NCBI RefSeq assembly: GCF_004359215.1 | Contig: NC_090623.1 | Coordinates: 2,225,909 to 2,254,216 of the forward strand | Origin: Bremia lactucae | Lineage: Eukaryota; Oomycota; Peronosporomycetes; Peronosporales; Peronosporaceae | Length of the DNA stretch: 28,308 nt | Direction: 5' to 3' | Shown here: positions 18,060 to 28,308 of the stretch, one piece after another | Numbering within the stretch: position 1 is the stretch's first letter | Layout: each line of letters starts with the position of its first letter | Notes under the pieces: generated by a model | What the model was told of the DNA's origin: nothing | The model's database searches: none | What the model saw: the letters and a program-made list of their open reading frames with translations, nothing else | Translations under genes and position numbers: made by a program

Positions 18060-18900
18060 GCTCAAATTTGGATGCCTTGAGAAAACAGTCCGTTCTTTGA
18101 ACTTTTGCGGAAACATCGCGATGTGTTCCCAAAAGAAGTGCCGAGCCGCCTACCAGCAGTTAGGGGCTTCGGGCACGAAAATGATTTGGAACGTGGCACT
18201 AAGTATTGTGTGACCAGGCAATGCCCGTTTCCAGAAGTAGAAGTCAATTATACCGATGGGTTCTTCAGCAAGCGAGTCAAGGCGGGAGAAGTGCGTGAGA
18301 CCAAGTTGCCTTACTGCATCCCGACCTTTTGTGTGCGTAAGGCCACAGGCGGATGGCGCGTGGTTCATGCTTGCAATAAGGTGAACACGGCAACCATACC
18401 AGCGCAAACGTCAAACCCGCGGAAAGATATTCTGTTGAATTCCTTGGGAACGTCAAGCATCTTTCTCCGCGTTGGATTTTAAAGTTGACTCCTATCAGGT
18501 ACACAAAGAGAGTCCGATGTAGCCAAAACGGCAATGAGCACCCCAAGCGGTATGCTTGTGATTAGCTTGTGATACCCAAAGGTTAAAAATACGCATCAGT
18601 GACATTCAACCGAGTGGTGGCTCACGTGATGGGTCAGCATCGTGTCTATGCGGCCCATTACTTTAACGATGTCATTGGTGCATAGTAGCGCCAAAGATGG
18701 TCTGACCGAAATAGATTCGTCAAGCGTCATTGGGACGCTGTGTTTCAGACACTGGGTGACCCCCAATTGTACGTCAACTTGCAAAAGTGTGCATAGGGGT
18801 CTCGAGATACCTGGGATGGGCTGCATCGTAGGTACACATGGTGTACGAGCAGACCCATACCATGTAAAATCGGTAAAAAATTGTCCAATTCCACGGCATG
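18060..18900 (+). pseudogene. Family 2 pol: reverse transcriptase, inactive
   Basis: 18105-18482 is open and reads H-R-D-V-F-P-K-E-V-P, C-V-R-K-A-T-G-G-W-R-V-V-H-A and T-I-P-A-Q-T, matching the RT of family 1. After several stops the catalytic box is at 18659-18673 as Y-F-N-D-V, one catalytic Asp having become Asn. The connection (Y-V-N-L-Q-K-C, G-C-I-V-G-T-H-G-V) follows in other frames. It cannot be active. Confidence 0.82.
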
Positions 18901-19019
18901 TGAAATCTTTTTTCGCCGATCCTAGGGCTCGCTAATTACTTGCATAAACATAGCAAGAATTATGCTGAGCAAACAAAACCATTGTCTAACCTCCTTAAAA
19001 GTACGCAAAATGAGTTTAA

Positions 19020-19500
19020 TTGAAAGAACAAGAAGATGCGTTCACGTCAGTGAAGCAATCTGTTGTAGAGGCACCGATCTTGACATTGGCAGACGCAGAT
19101 AAACCCTTTAGCATTGTCTGCGACACAAGCATTCTTGCAATCGGCAGCGCGATCATGCAAAAGGATGACGACGGCGTTGACCGAATTGTTTTTAATCAAA
19201 ATCGACTTTCAAAGCCGCGAAACTGAATTACCCTGTGCATGACAAAGAGCTTCTTTCATTAAAGTATACTTTTGTTAACTTTCGAGTGCACATATTAAGC
19301 ACCAAACCATTTGTGGTTTATACGGATCACGCATCATTGCGGACCGCAATAAACGCACTGCACCTTTCACCTAGAATGGCAAGATGGCTTGCATTTTTCT
19401 CTAAATTTAATCTCAAAGCTGAATACAAGCCGGGTAAGTGGAATGTCTTCGCTGACGCGTGATCGCGTAGACCAGACTTCGAGGCAAGACACCAGGAAAG
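19020..19500 (+). pseudogene. Family 2 pol: RNase H remnant
   Basis: F-S-I-V-C-D-T-S-I-L-A-I-G-S-A-I-M-Q, then a frame change, L-H-D-K-E-L-L-S-L-K-Y, and Y-T-D-H-A-S-L-R-T-A are present. K-P-G-K-W-N-V-F-A-D-A follows, with a TGA at about 19460 replacing the Leu of the usual D-A-L-S-R. Confidence 0.82.
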
Positions 19501-19689
19501 TATGTTTTGTGCTAAAGCACTAGTTGAGTCGCCAACATCGGCAGCCACGAAGATTTACCACGTGACGACTCATTGACCTCCGAAATTGAGAACAGCCTCA
19601 ATCAGGACGAAGATTGTCGCCTGCTGTCCGATCACTTCGGTGGACGAAGGTTTCCCTTCCGTCGCACCTGAAGGCTAAGCTAAGTCACT

Positions 19690-20990
19690 TTAGCCACAGC
19701 GATGGCATTTTATGGCATCAGCTGTCACATTGTAATCCATGAGAATCTATGTTGCTCATTACACAGATCTCAAGTTAAAATACTTCACGTGCTCAATGAT
19801 GCACCATCGAATGGGTATCTGGACCGTGAAAAGACCTGCTTAGAGTGTGAGAGAAATTTTGGTGGCCACACCTATATCGTTGGGTGGCCAAATTTCGCTC
19901 CTGTGAATCCTGTTAGCGCATTAAGCCTGCATTGTTCAGCAGTGCGCCATTGGAGTCCCTGCCAATTATAACTAATTGGTGAAAGTTGGTCAGTCTGGAC
20001 TTCATTTTGGCATGCCGCCTGACCACAAGAATCGGACGGAGCTCATCGTCTTTGTAGACAGATTGAGCAAAATGGGGCATTTAGCTCCATGTAAATATCG
20101 ATCACAGACAAGGAGGCAGCCTTCTTGTTTTTTGGATCATGTATACCAGCTACACGGGTTGTCGAGTCAATAATATCGGACCTGGATTCACATTTTACGT
20201 CTGTTTTTAGCGTCATGTGTTTGAGCTGCTAGGTAGCAAGATCCACATGTCGACCACTGATCATTCCCAGACTGATGGCGAGCAGATCGTCCCGATCGGA
20301 TCGTGGCGGATGAATTATGCACGATTTTGACTCTAAAAGGAATGGAGCAAACAATTGCTCTTTGTGAAGCTTGCTATGGATTACAATGTTCACGCCACAA
20401 TGGATGAGACGCTGCTATAAATAAGCGGACTGCGCTATCCTCGGACGCCAGTCTCATTTGTGCGCTGCCCGAGTCTTAGTGGAGGAGGTATCCCCACTAC
20501 GCTCAGTGAGGAAGAGGGACACAGCTTCATCATTATGACGATGACCAGCGAGAGTATCATCTCAAAGACAGATACTTGCCATGATGACCCTGCCGGTTTG
20601 GCAGTGGTCAGTATGGCGCCACAGCAAGGAATGCCTGTGCTTCCAAACCGTAACGATGTTTCGTTATTCACAACTACATCCTTAAATCGACCTCTCGGTG
20701 GTGTCATAGGCGAGTTGGAACATAAAAGCGTGAGCGAGGCTTAATACTTTGTGGATGAGCAATAAGCCATCACACGAAAAGTCCGTGACGCGATGACAAG
20801 CGCACAGGATAAACAAAAAGAATATGCTGACCGAAATGGTCGCCAAAATAATGAACGCTCTTGTGCTGGAGATGAATACTATTAATTTTTGTTACTTTAC
20901 CTAAAGATGCAATTTCTGTACTACCTGGGGGTACTACGAAACTGCGTTACATTGGGCCAATAAATTGTAGACCTAAATTATAGGCTCACC
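19690..20990 (+). pseudogene. Family 2 pol: integrase and post-integrase linker remnant
   Basis: A damaged zinc-finger region (L-N-D-A-P-S-N-G-Y-L-D-R-E-K-T at about 19790-19835) is followed by F-V-D-R-L-S-K-M-G-H-L-A-P (about 20050-20085) and a degraded D-H-S-Q-T-D-G stretch near 20260. 20440-20744 reads R-Y-P-R-T-P-V-S-F-V and an acidic Ser-rich linker. G-G-T-T-K-L-R-Y-I-G-P lies near 20925-20960, the segment that leads to a chromodomain in family 1; no chromodomain is visible here. Confidence 0.7.
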
Positions 20991-21024
20991 CTCCCGCACT
21001 TGTCAATTGATAAGTTATTTTCAA

Positions 21025-21334
21025 ACTATTTATGTTTAATCGTATTCAATATTAAACCTCACTAAATCAATCATAAATGCCATCTCTGTAGATATGCACT
21101 GCTATGTATTGCGAGCGTATTATTTTTAACACTTCGCTTCTTGAATGACGCTAGCCATTATCCATGATAATGTGAATGCCCTCGGGTGCATCACATTTGC
21201 ACGGGTGGTTCACAATGTGAACCACTCCCAAGTGGTGGGTCTTATTACTTCACTTAAGTAATTGACCATCCCGTTAACTAAACAAAGTGTACTTAACGGG
21301 GATTGTGTAACTTGAGGCAACTTTGCCCGTTACA
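21025..21334 (+). repeat. Family 2-type LTR, 5'-truncated (LTR F)
   Basis: The right end GCCCGTTACA and the preceding 250 bases match LTR E and the folded LTR at 15259-15486. The usual TGTAACGGGG start is missing, and pol remnant sequence joins it directly on the left. Confidence 0.65.
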
Positions 21335-21468
21335 CCTTCCCCACATAAAAACGAATTGACATTTTGCAAATTCGTCAAAGAGGAACGAGGGACCGCGAGC
21401 TGCTTTACGCGCTGCTCTAGTCATCGCGATAACTTTAGCGACCTATGTGCACTTACACGGCGCCAAAT

Positions 21469-23230
21469 ATGCCACCTAATAGAGGCAAAGATTATGAATT
21501 GACTGCAAAGGTGCCCTCTTAATCACGCACGAAGCGTACGCGCAGCGTTTACACGCTGCCGTTGCTCAGTGCCACAGTTACATTGCCGACAGCTGCTGCA
21601 GCTGTCGCGCTGTTTAACTGGGCTGAATGGTCCAGTCTACTTTCACAGTGATGATGTAGATCCGTCGCTCATAGATGACTGCAATGAGTCGACACGCTGC
21701 CATCACCTCATAAAAATGTTGAGTTTGGCGAGCAAATGAGGAAGGATACTGGCGCTTTATTGCCCATAAAAACTGCACTCATTGCTCCTAAGATGGAGAC
21801 GTCTAAAGCTGCGAAGGCCAACTTGCCTTACGTCAACGAAGCAACTGTATCGTCTCTGCGCTAGCTATCGCAGCGACTATTCATGAGAGCGCTGCCCATA
21901 AAGGTGCGGCTGCTTCTCAGTTGGGTAAAACCACAACACCATCATTCACAATAGGTCTGAAGCAGAAGAGCGTGAGCGTAAAGCTCCACCAACGGCACGC
22001 TTTCGTGTCCGGCGCCGCCTGCACTGATGGATGCTGATATGAACCAACTCTTCCTTGTCGGAAGGTTGGTTGACCACCGCTCCGTGCAGCAGAAGCACCA
22101 AATCCTCGTTTAGTGGAGAGGATACTTAAAGCGTTTTGACTGTTGAAAACCGGTCAACGCGGTGCGCGTCGACGTACCGGGCCTGGTTTCTGCTTATAAG
22201 AAGGGGCACCAGTTGTCGCTCCTAATTCCGAAAGGACTAGCAGGAGCGGCGTCATGAGAAGAAGCAGGGGTTACAGTACCACCCATGATTTATTTTACAT
22301 CCACCCGGGCGAAGTTAAGTCTCTACGACCGCGGTCTCGCCACATTGGAATGTGGCTGATAGCGGCGCAGGAATTTTGCTTCGTATTGGTCGTTCGATTC
22401 ATTCAAATGCAACACGACCGGGATCTGGAAACACGACCAAGTGATTTCCCCCTGAGCCATCCACGAACCATAGATGCCATAATAGGTATATGCATATAGA
22501 GTACCGCGCTTTAAAAGCGACGCACTCTTTTCGTCCGAAGAAGGCCATTCGGATGGAGGTGGCATCGGTGATATGCCGGCGATTTCGCCAATTTACACGC
22601 GGCAGCCATTGAGCGCTGCTAAACGACGGATGGAGGATCTTGAAATCCTAGTCTCGCGACTGACTTTTGATCTCCATGATGTTCGCTAAAAGGACCACCG
22701 GGTTACAGAGGACTGATACTTCGTTCGAAATTCTTCGGTATCCTCTCCACTGGATGAGGATTAAAAGCTTCTGCTGCACACGGAGCGGTGGACAATCAAT
22801 CTTCCAACAAGGAAGCATTGGTTTCCAACAGCATCAATTAGTGCAGGCACAGCCGGATCGAATCGGCGATTTTTTCAACCTCCTTGCGGTAGCATGCGCT
22901 GAGCGCTGCTGAAGGCGGATCTCGAAAGTCAAGCCTCGCGACTGAATTCGGGTATCCACCATGTTGACTCGAAATATCGCTAGGGTTACCAGAGGCTGAA
23001 ACTTAGACTGTACCTTCTGGAGAAGCTTACGCTGTAGGGCTCGCGTTACGCGCGTGATATCCATCGCTTTCCAAAGTTATATCATGGTGTCGGAGGCCTT
23101 CCTCGTCAACCCCGAATTAACCACGCTCGACCCACGGTCGGCGTCACCATGGGTACCCTTAGACGGATGGTGGTATGTGATCTCTTTAAACCAAAGTATC
23201 GTTTGCACACCACGATCGTGTCTTATAACG
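21469..23230 (+). pseudogene. Second copy of the gag-like ORF, rearranged
   Basis: The ATG at 21469 starts M-P-P-N-R-G-K-D-Y-E-L-T-A-K, the cleanest N-terminus of the two copies. A basic segment and an A-rich segment follow, then an extra 340 bases absent from the copy at 7049. From about 22005 to 22573 the sequence is inverted, so the A-Y-T-Y-Y-G-I-Y-G-S-W and D-Q-Y-E-A-K-F-L-R-R block is read on the minus strand. After 22573 the coiled-coil part resumes on the plus strand (A-I-E-R-C), and a second, diverged copy of this part follows (22725-22990). No pol domain adjoins it. Function is unknown; gag-like by position. Confidence 0.5.
22005..22573 (-). other. Internal inversion of about 0.57 kb in the gag-like ORF
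   Basis: Compared with the copy at 7350-7940, the order is plus up to CCACCAACGGCACG (about 22003), inverted to about 22573, then plus again from GCGATTTCGCC. Both flanks and the inverted block match the other copy, with nothing extra at the joints. Confidence 0.8.
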
Positions 23231-23443
23231 ATTGTCAGGGTTGATTCAGACTCAATCAACCAATCAATAGAGCTAATGTCTTATTGCATCAATATAACCA
23301 AACTTGGTAATATCAAAAACTATTAGGAAAAAATTAATAAAGATGACAATTTCGATCTTATTTGCTTAATTCCTCTCATAGAAAATAAGCTACTTATTCC
23401 TCTAAAAGGAAGCCATATTCATGTAGCCGGACACCCCGTTACA
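23230..23443 (-). repeat. Family 2-type LTR start fragment, minus strand
   Basis: From 23443 downward the minus strand reads TGTAACGGGGTGTCC and shares about 200 bases with the starts of LTRs E and G (for example TTGATGCAATAAGACATTAG and TTGATTGGTTGATT). It stops at the end of the gag-like ORF. Confidence 0.6.
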
Positions 23444-23820
23444 GTTACGCCTCAATTAGCCCTACCAACCTTCCTCGTACTGCAAGTTCAAAATATAAAG
23501 TGTGTAACTTTTAAGGTATGTTGATTAGGGTGTGAATATAGCGATTCCCTTCAAATACTATTATCATCTAATAACAAAGTTTCTGTTCATTGGTTGTTAG
23601 AATTTAACCACGACTATCGTTACAAGACACGATTGAGCGGTGCGCAAGGAGGCGCTATGCATAATAAATTGTTAAAACATTAAAAGCAGAGATTTTACTT
23701 TCTCTCTATACTTGAGCGTTAGAAGTAGCTAAAACTTCATAGCTATGTGTAACATTATCCGCACGTCAGTGTACGTGCAGTCATCGAGGCATCTCACCTT
23801 CGCTATTATCAGAGTAAGGA
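23444..23820 (+). repeat. LTR-like fragment, plus strand
   Basis: 23590-23680 resembles the middle of LTR G (ACACGATTGAGCGGTGCGCA), and 23755-23820 matches 9740-9815. It ends where LTR D begins, so element 1c seems to have inserted at its edge. Confidence 0.4.
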
Positions 23821-24260
23821 TGTAACGGGCACTACGACTTCTACTGCTTCAGTACAAGTCCACTTCGCACTACTTCAGTTGCGAGTGGTACCTAACGTTA
23901 TTTCACGTACACTAGTACGTGCAGAGGAAGACTACTCTTAACGACAAGTAACTTAAAGAGGGTTAAATGAAACTGTATTAATATAACTATGTATTTCTTC
24001 TTTCTATCTGATAATGCTAACTTAATTTTAAAGTAATACTAAACATGCAATTGAAATCTTATCTGTCTCTCTCTTTGTTTATGTTTACAGCTTATTAGTC
24101 TGCGGTATAAATTGTGTAATGGCCTATACCTATTTATGGATAAAAGTTCTGAACATGACTTTATAAGGTAATATCTTCCAAATATTATCTACCTTTTAAA
24201 AAATACATTAAATAAACAGCCTTTAAGTGTTAATTCCATGAAACGATACACCCTGTTTCA
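23821..24260 (-). repeat. 3' LTR of family 1, copy 1c (LTR D)
   Basis: On the minus strand it starts TGAAACAGGGTGTATCG at 24260 and ends GTGCCCGTTACA at 23821, 440 bp. It matches LTRs A, B and C and keeps the hairpin cluster at 23840-23930, with a single change in one arm of the long stem. Confidence 0.88.
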
Positions 24261-24263
24261 TCA

Positions 24264-24273
24264 CCCCTCCCTT
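24264..24273 (-). promoter_or_regulatory. Polypurine tract of copy 1c
   Basis: On the minus strand AAGGGAGGGG followed by TGA and the LTR, as in copies 1a and 1b. Confidence 0.8.
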
Positions 24274-24336
24274 AAACGACAATCACTCTGACTGTCATTG
24301 GATGGAGTGGTCACTATGTGACCACTTAATTTAAAA

Positions 24337-26061
24337 ATGTTTTGATTGGTCAGGAGCATTATTTTAAATTGCATCGCATGAAGAACAAATTCATGCGGGG
24401 TGCTGATAGTGCGGCAGACGGAACGTCTGCCGTAGTATCTTCTACTCGCGCAACACTAGATGTTGCGGGTCTACGTGGTGATTCACCACGTGAATACGAC
24501 CCCTCTTTGGAGGTCGACTTCGAATGCGAGTCGGACGAAATGGCCGACTCGGGGAGAATAGAACAGTCGCCTGATAGACGTCAGGCGGCTGACTATGAGC
24601 TTTCGAATGCGAGGGCTCATTCTGATAGACGAGTTAGTACTCTATTGGATGCGACGTGGAATATGATCCTTCATCGCCCGTTCCGTCTCCCGTACGGTCA
24701 CCTGCACCTGTTTCCATGCAAGGTGATGACGAAGGCGTAAGCCATCTAATAAACATTCTTGCGGTACCCCTGCTTCAGTGGGTACTACTCTGGGGAGTGA
24801 AGACTATAAATGTCTCATCTCGCCCCTGAGAAGAAGCCGTGGCTTTTGCCAGAACGGCTAATCAATACCTTGTCTAGAGAGACTACTCCTCAAAATAAAT
24901 ATTTCTTATTTATTGCGACAAAGCTACATGGCCTTGATCCCAGCGCGAAGAACTTTCGCGCTGAGAAAGATTTTTGTCTCGATCGGGCTTTTCTTAAGCA
25001 TCGATGGTTTAGTGGCAATAATAAGCGAGATAAAGTCTCGCTTATGCAAGCTTGGAGTGCGTTCATTCGCAATGTTAAAGACATTGGACGCGAAGCTTGG
25101 CTTCAAAAATTTAACGCGAATCGTGTTAAGTTTGAGAAAAGAACTCCAACCGGTGCAAAATATCAATTGCATCGGTTGTCACGTGAGGCTGGACTTCCAT
25201 GCCTCACGTGGGGTGATCCCTGTCCGTGTAGTGTTGACAACTCGAAGAGGGTAAAAGGGGATGTCTATTCCCTTCTTCGCCCTGAGGAAGGGCTCGCATC
25301 TCTTTTGCGATGCGTGATACCACCCGCCGAACAACGAAGTGTTGCTTCAGGCGCGCTTTTTTGGAGCGCGACATGCGAAGCGATCTCTGCAACGGCTGGT
25401 ACCTTTCCGTGCTTCCAGCAAGCAGTGAATGCTGCATGGAGAGCCGACAGCAGCTCCGGCAATTGACGTTTTGCAATCGATTTACATGCGCCAGGGGCGC
25501 GTATTTTCCGATGATCCTTCTGAACCATCGGATGAGTCTCGTCATACTGACGAACGAGGCCCTCAACGTCAGCAATTAGCTGGGAACGAGGCTCCCAGCT
25601 GTCATGTGAAGATAGATAACCACGCCAGCGAACAAGATAATTCGTTCGCTTCCCCTTCACATCACGGTGGTTCTAGATACCTATCACAAGGAAACGTTTA
25701 TCACCGTGGGAATCCACGAATGGTTGTGGTGGAGAAGGGAGAATTAGATCCGAACCGTGTGTCCGATATAATGTCGAGGATCGACAAAATCGATCACTTT
25801 CTCCAAGATTTAAAGGAGGGACTTGACCACGAGCGCGGCAAGCGTCGCTCGTTCGAGAAAGCGGTGCAGGCTCACCATATCGAGCGATTGGAAGACCGCT
25901 CGAAGAGTGCGTATTCCATGTTGGAAAACGAACGGGAATATCATGCTGTTCGCGATGAGCTGTCGTCAACTCATTGTAGTTTCGAGGATATTCGGAACCG
26001 GCATGAGAAACTTCAGGTTCAACATGAGAATCTGGTTCGCGATCACAAGAATCTTTTATAG
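24337..26061 (+). pseudogene. Antisense reading frame of family 1, copy 1c
   Basis: The ATG at 24337-24339 matches that of copies 1a and 1b, but one extra T shifts the frame just after it. From about 24342 the frame runs R-M-K-N-K-F-M-R-G, D-P-S-L-E-V-D-F and an acidic stretch to a stop at 24738. From 24810 it continues M-S-H-L-A-P-E-K-K, L-H-G-L-D-P-S-A-K-N-F, R-W-F-S-G-N-N-K-R-D-K-V and A-W-S-A-F-I-R-N-V-K-D-I. A gag insert follows, then a coiled coil (25740-26061: M-S-R-I-D-K-I-D-H-F-L, E-R-L-E-D-R-S-K-S-A-Y). The globular middle and coiled-coil end resemble a structural or binding protein, but no family is recognised. It is convergent with pol and overlaps the chromodomain. Confidence 0.55.
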
Positions 26062-26468
26062 ATTCTTGAAAAGGGTGGTCAAATCCGTCCTCGGAAGAAG
26101 CCGCGTACTGATGGTACGGGTGAAGCCGACCAACGTAAAACTTCGCATCCTACGTGGCAATTCTATTGTGAACGCATTGCCTCTGCGATGCAGTACACGG
26201 AAGGCCCAATGAACTTGGGTAGTAGTTTACTGCTACCCACATCAGTGACTAATTGCTTAGGTAAGCTTACCGAAGAGAGTAGCACTAGAACATTACTTTT
26301 AATTGAATAAACATTTGCTCTTCTAAATTTGTCTGCATTCCGTTTCTGTCGGTCCACTGCGTTAGCAATGGAATCCTGAACGAAACGGATTATTGATTTT
26401 CGAGTTAGCAGAAATTCTTCTGCTAACTCATTTGTTTTGTCTTTTTCAGTATGGATGGTGCAAGCCAT
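25265..26468 (-). pseudogene. Family 1 pol of copy 1c: linker and chromodomain
   Basis: 26163-26468 reads A-V-D-R-Q-K-R-N-A-D-K and S-S-K-L-L-P-K-F-I-G-P, the linker. 25673-25969 holds L-P-S-P-P-Q-P-F-V-D-S-H-G. 25460-25660 holds the chromodomain Y-L-V-R-W-R-G-Y, S-W-E-P-R-S-Q-L and L-V-R-Q-Y, with the conserved Trp-Glu-Pro intact. Frame changes separate the pieces. The tail (25265-25460) is replaced by the gag-derived insert. Confidence 0.82.
25310..25462 (+). repeat. Captured family 2 gag fragment inside copy 1c
   Basis: 25324-25392 matches the family 2 capsid sequence at 16471-16539 in 63 of 69 bases, on the plus strand and so opposite to the pol of copy 1c. Copy 1a has no counterpart: its sequence goes straight from the chromodomain tail to the region matching 25300. 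Confidence 0.82.
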
Positions 26469-26509
26469 TCACGAAGAACGGTGTATTTGTTGTAGACGCA
26501 TGCACCGAA

Positions 26510-27838
26510 TTATTGATGGCGAACCGACCATCGGTAAAAATTCGCTCCAATTTGGATACGATTGGGCGTAACTCGAAGTATCTCTTCGAGTACGCGATTT
26601 ACGCGTTCTGTTTGACCATCCGTTTCTGGGCGGTCGGATGTAGACATAGTCATCTGTGTTCCTAGAGATCGGAACACGGATTGCCCGAACTCTGCCGTGA
26701 ATCTCGGATCTCTATCCGAAACCAATTCACGGGGTAACCCATGGAGTTTGAATACCGTGTCGATAAAGACACGGGCACAACCCGGAGCCGTAATTGACTC
26801 TGGTACCGCAGCAAGGTGTACCATCTTGCTGAATCTGTCTACAAAAACAAGGATTTCATTGTTTTTGTGTTCGTCTTCGGGAAATCCGAAGACGAAGTCC
26901 ATAGATACGGACTGCCAACACTCTGCCGGAAGTTGTAGAGGTTGAAGAGGTGCACGGGATGAAGGGCTTGGCTTCACCCGTTGACATACCTCGCAAGCAC
27001 TTATGTACTTGCGCACGAACTGATACTGGCGGGGCCAGTAAAAGTATCGACTTACCGTGAGGTAAGTCTTCTCACGTCCACTATGTCCACTTGTTGGAGC
27101 ATCGTGACACTCATACATGATGCGCAAGCGCAAATCATTGTGAGTCGGGACGACGACACGTGGGGTGTCGCCGGTAACGGCTGTGTAATACAATAAGCCG
27201 TTACGTGTTGTGTATCGATCGGATGACGATCGATATAAAGCCGGTAGATCTTTAAAAGATTTATCGGATGAATTAATCAAATGATATATCAAGCATAGGA
27301 TGTCCTTATCTTCTTTGTAGGCTTTCTTTATGTCATTAATTAAGGTTGATGACGGAAAACTCGTAGTGAGTGTTGCAACAGTAAGATTATTTTCACTATT
27401 GGAGTGCACTGCTGACTCGAAATCGATTCGGCGTGATAACGCATCAGCGACGACATTAAGTCTTCCTGGTTTATAATCGACGGAGAAGTTATACTCCGCG
27501 AAGAAGGTTAGCCACCTCGCCATTCTTTGCGAAAGGTGTGGGCTGTTTACGGCCGTGCGTAATGACGCATGGTCCATATATCCGATGAACGGCCTATCCC
27601 CGAGGAGATATACCCTAAATTGAGCCAATGCATATTTTATAGTAAGGAGTTCCTTGTCATGCACTGGGTAACTGCATTCAGCTGGTTGCAGCTGACGCGC
27701 TTGGTAACGGACGACGCGCTCCGCGCCGTCTGTATCGTATTGCATTAACGCGAAGCCGATTACGAAATCGCTGGCGTCACAGACCACATGGAATGGTTTG
27801 TCTTGATCTGCAATCGTCAAGATGGGCGATCGCATCAA
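26510..27838 (-). pseudogene. Family 1 pol of copy 1c: RNase H and integrase, open over 442 codons
   Basis: RNase H is read as F-H-V-V-C-D-A-S-D-F, H-D-K-E-L-L-T-I-K-Y, M-D-H-A-S-L-R-T-A (Met replaces the usual Thr) and V-V-A-D-A-L-S-R. The integrase has an HHCC finger (C-H-D-A-P-T-S-G-H, S-A-C-E-V-C-Q-R). Its DDE core has S-M-D-F, V-S-D-R-D and G-Q-T-E-R-V-N-R, with 35 residues between the second Asp and the Glu as the family requires. The frame ends early at 26510, where a shift occurs before the V-H-A-S-T segment. The apparent ATG at 27838 is only internal; the frame continues upstream past a TAA. Confidence 0.9.
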
Positions 27839-28308
27839 GCATTACGTGATACCTTCAAACGAACGCTGACAATCAGCGTTCCATAACCATTTCTCGTCTT
27901 TTTTCAAGAGACGAGAGAGATGAATTGTCATCTCTGCAGAATTGCTAGAGTACTTGTGCAAGTACGCCGCTAAACCAAGGAAATTTCCTTGTCCCTTGAC
28001 ATCGACTGGAACAGGTCAGTCGGTGATTGCCTTGACCTTATCGGGATCAGGGCGCACGCCGTGTTTACAGACGATGCACCCAAGAAGTGGTATTTCGCTT
28101 GCAGCGAATACACACTTCTTGAGATTTACATACAACTTATCCTTTCGCATAAGTGTAAGAATCTGACGAACGTAAGTTTTATGAGCTTCCACGTCCGTCT
28201 TTCCGTCCATGGCCCGGATATGGACGAGTACATCGTCAAAATAACTCGGTGCGAATTCTCGCACCGGTCTCAACGGATTTGTTACACATCTGTTGAATGT
28301 TGCAGGGG
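27839..28308 (-). pseudogene. Family 1 pol of copy 1c: reverse transcriptase C-terminal half
   Basis: From the window edge the minus strand reads [12 protein letters not shown], with the catalytic Asp pair intact, then N-L-K-K-C-V-F-A, G-C-I-V and N-F-L-G-L-A-A-Y-L. A TGA near 28013 replaces the Trp of I-T-D-W-P, and a TAA near 27848 separates it from the RNase H piece; both lie in the same frame. The first half of the domain is outside the window. Confidence 0.88.

Larger units (their letters stand above)
15547..20990 (+). mobile_element. Family 2 Ty3/Gypsy retrotransposon interior, decayed
   Basis: In order on the plus strand are gag capsid, zinc knuckle, protease, RT, RNase H, integrase and a post-integrase linker. 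The protein pieces are related to family 1 but clearly distinct, and the hairpin tiling of family 1 is absent. Stops and frameshifts interrupt every domain. No chromodomain was found before the sequence joins an LTR piece near 21025. The 15547-15910 part is probably the 5' end of gag but is not readable. Confidence 0.85.
23821..28308 (-). mobile_element. Family 1 Ty3/Gypsy chromodomain retrotransposon, copy 1c (5' end outside window)
   Basis: Reading the minus strand from the window's right edge are RT, RNase H, integrase, linker, chromodomain, the antisense frame (plus strand), a polypurine tract and the 3' LTR. It is colinear with copy 1a and has the best preserved pol in the window: one frame with two stops from the RT palm to the integrase catalytic Glu. 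Differences from 1a are a 178-base deletion after the integrase and an insert of about 150 bases carrying a family 2 gag fragment. Confidence 0.93.

Overview
The window is a eukaryotic nuclear contig. It holds a small island of two host genes set in nested, decayed LTR retrotransposons. The likely source is an oomycete of the Phytophthora/downy mildew type. That is an inference from the very short (62 nt) intron, the compact gene pair and the chromodomain Ty3/Gypsy elements; no ribosomal or other species marker is present.

Layout. 1-6134: the 3' two thirds of a plus-strand chromodomain Ty3/Gypsy element (called family 1, copy 1a), with pol in pieces and its 3' LTR. 6444-9830: a plus-strand LTR and gag-like ORF without pol, then LTR fragments, one of them split by a family 1 solo LTR. 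10063-13191: two minus-strand host genes, a protein with two SAP-like repeats and the condensin II subunit CAP-H2 (NCAPH2), whose first exon runs into an assembly gap (13192-14042). 14043-15015: the 3' end of another family 1 element (1b). 15259-20990: a second Ty3/Gypsy family (family 2) with gag, protease, RT, RNase H and integrase, all broken. 21025-23820: another LTR and gag-like ORF copy carrying a simple internal inversion. 23821-28308: a minus-strand family 1 element (1c) with the best preserved pol.

The most unusual signal is in family 1. Its coding sequence, 3' region and LTR are tiled with short perfect inverted repeats, arms of about 7-15 bp with small loops, every 30-70 bases. By eye this is about ten times what chance predicts, and neither the adjacent host genes nor family 2 show it. 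Three stems carry paired base changes between copies 1a and 1c, so the pairing is kept while the sequence changes. Family 1 also has an antisense reading frame of about 0.5 kb to 1.7 kb between the 3' LTR and the chromodomain, seen in all three copies. Its coiled-coil end lies opposite the chromodomain exon.

Family 2 shows a different pattern: a 100-bp fold-back inside its protease, a 49-bp fold-back of its LTR, and a clean 0.57-kb inversion in a related gag-like ORF.

No tRNA, rRNA, CRISPR or bacterial-type feature was seen. All homology calls are from reading motifs; no database search was possible.
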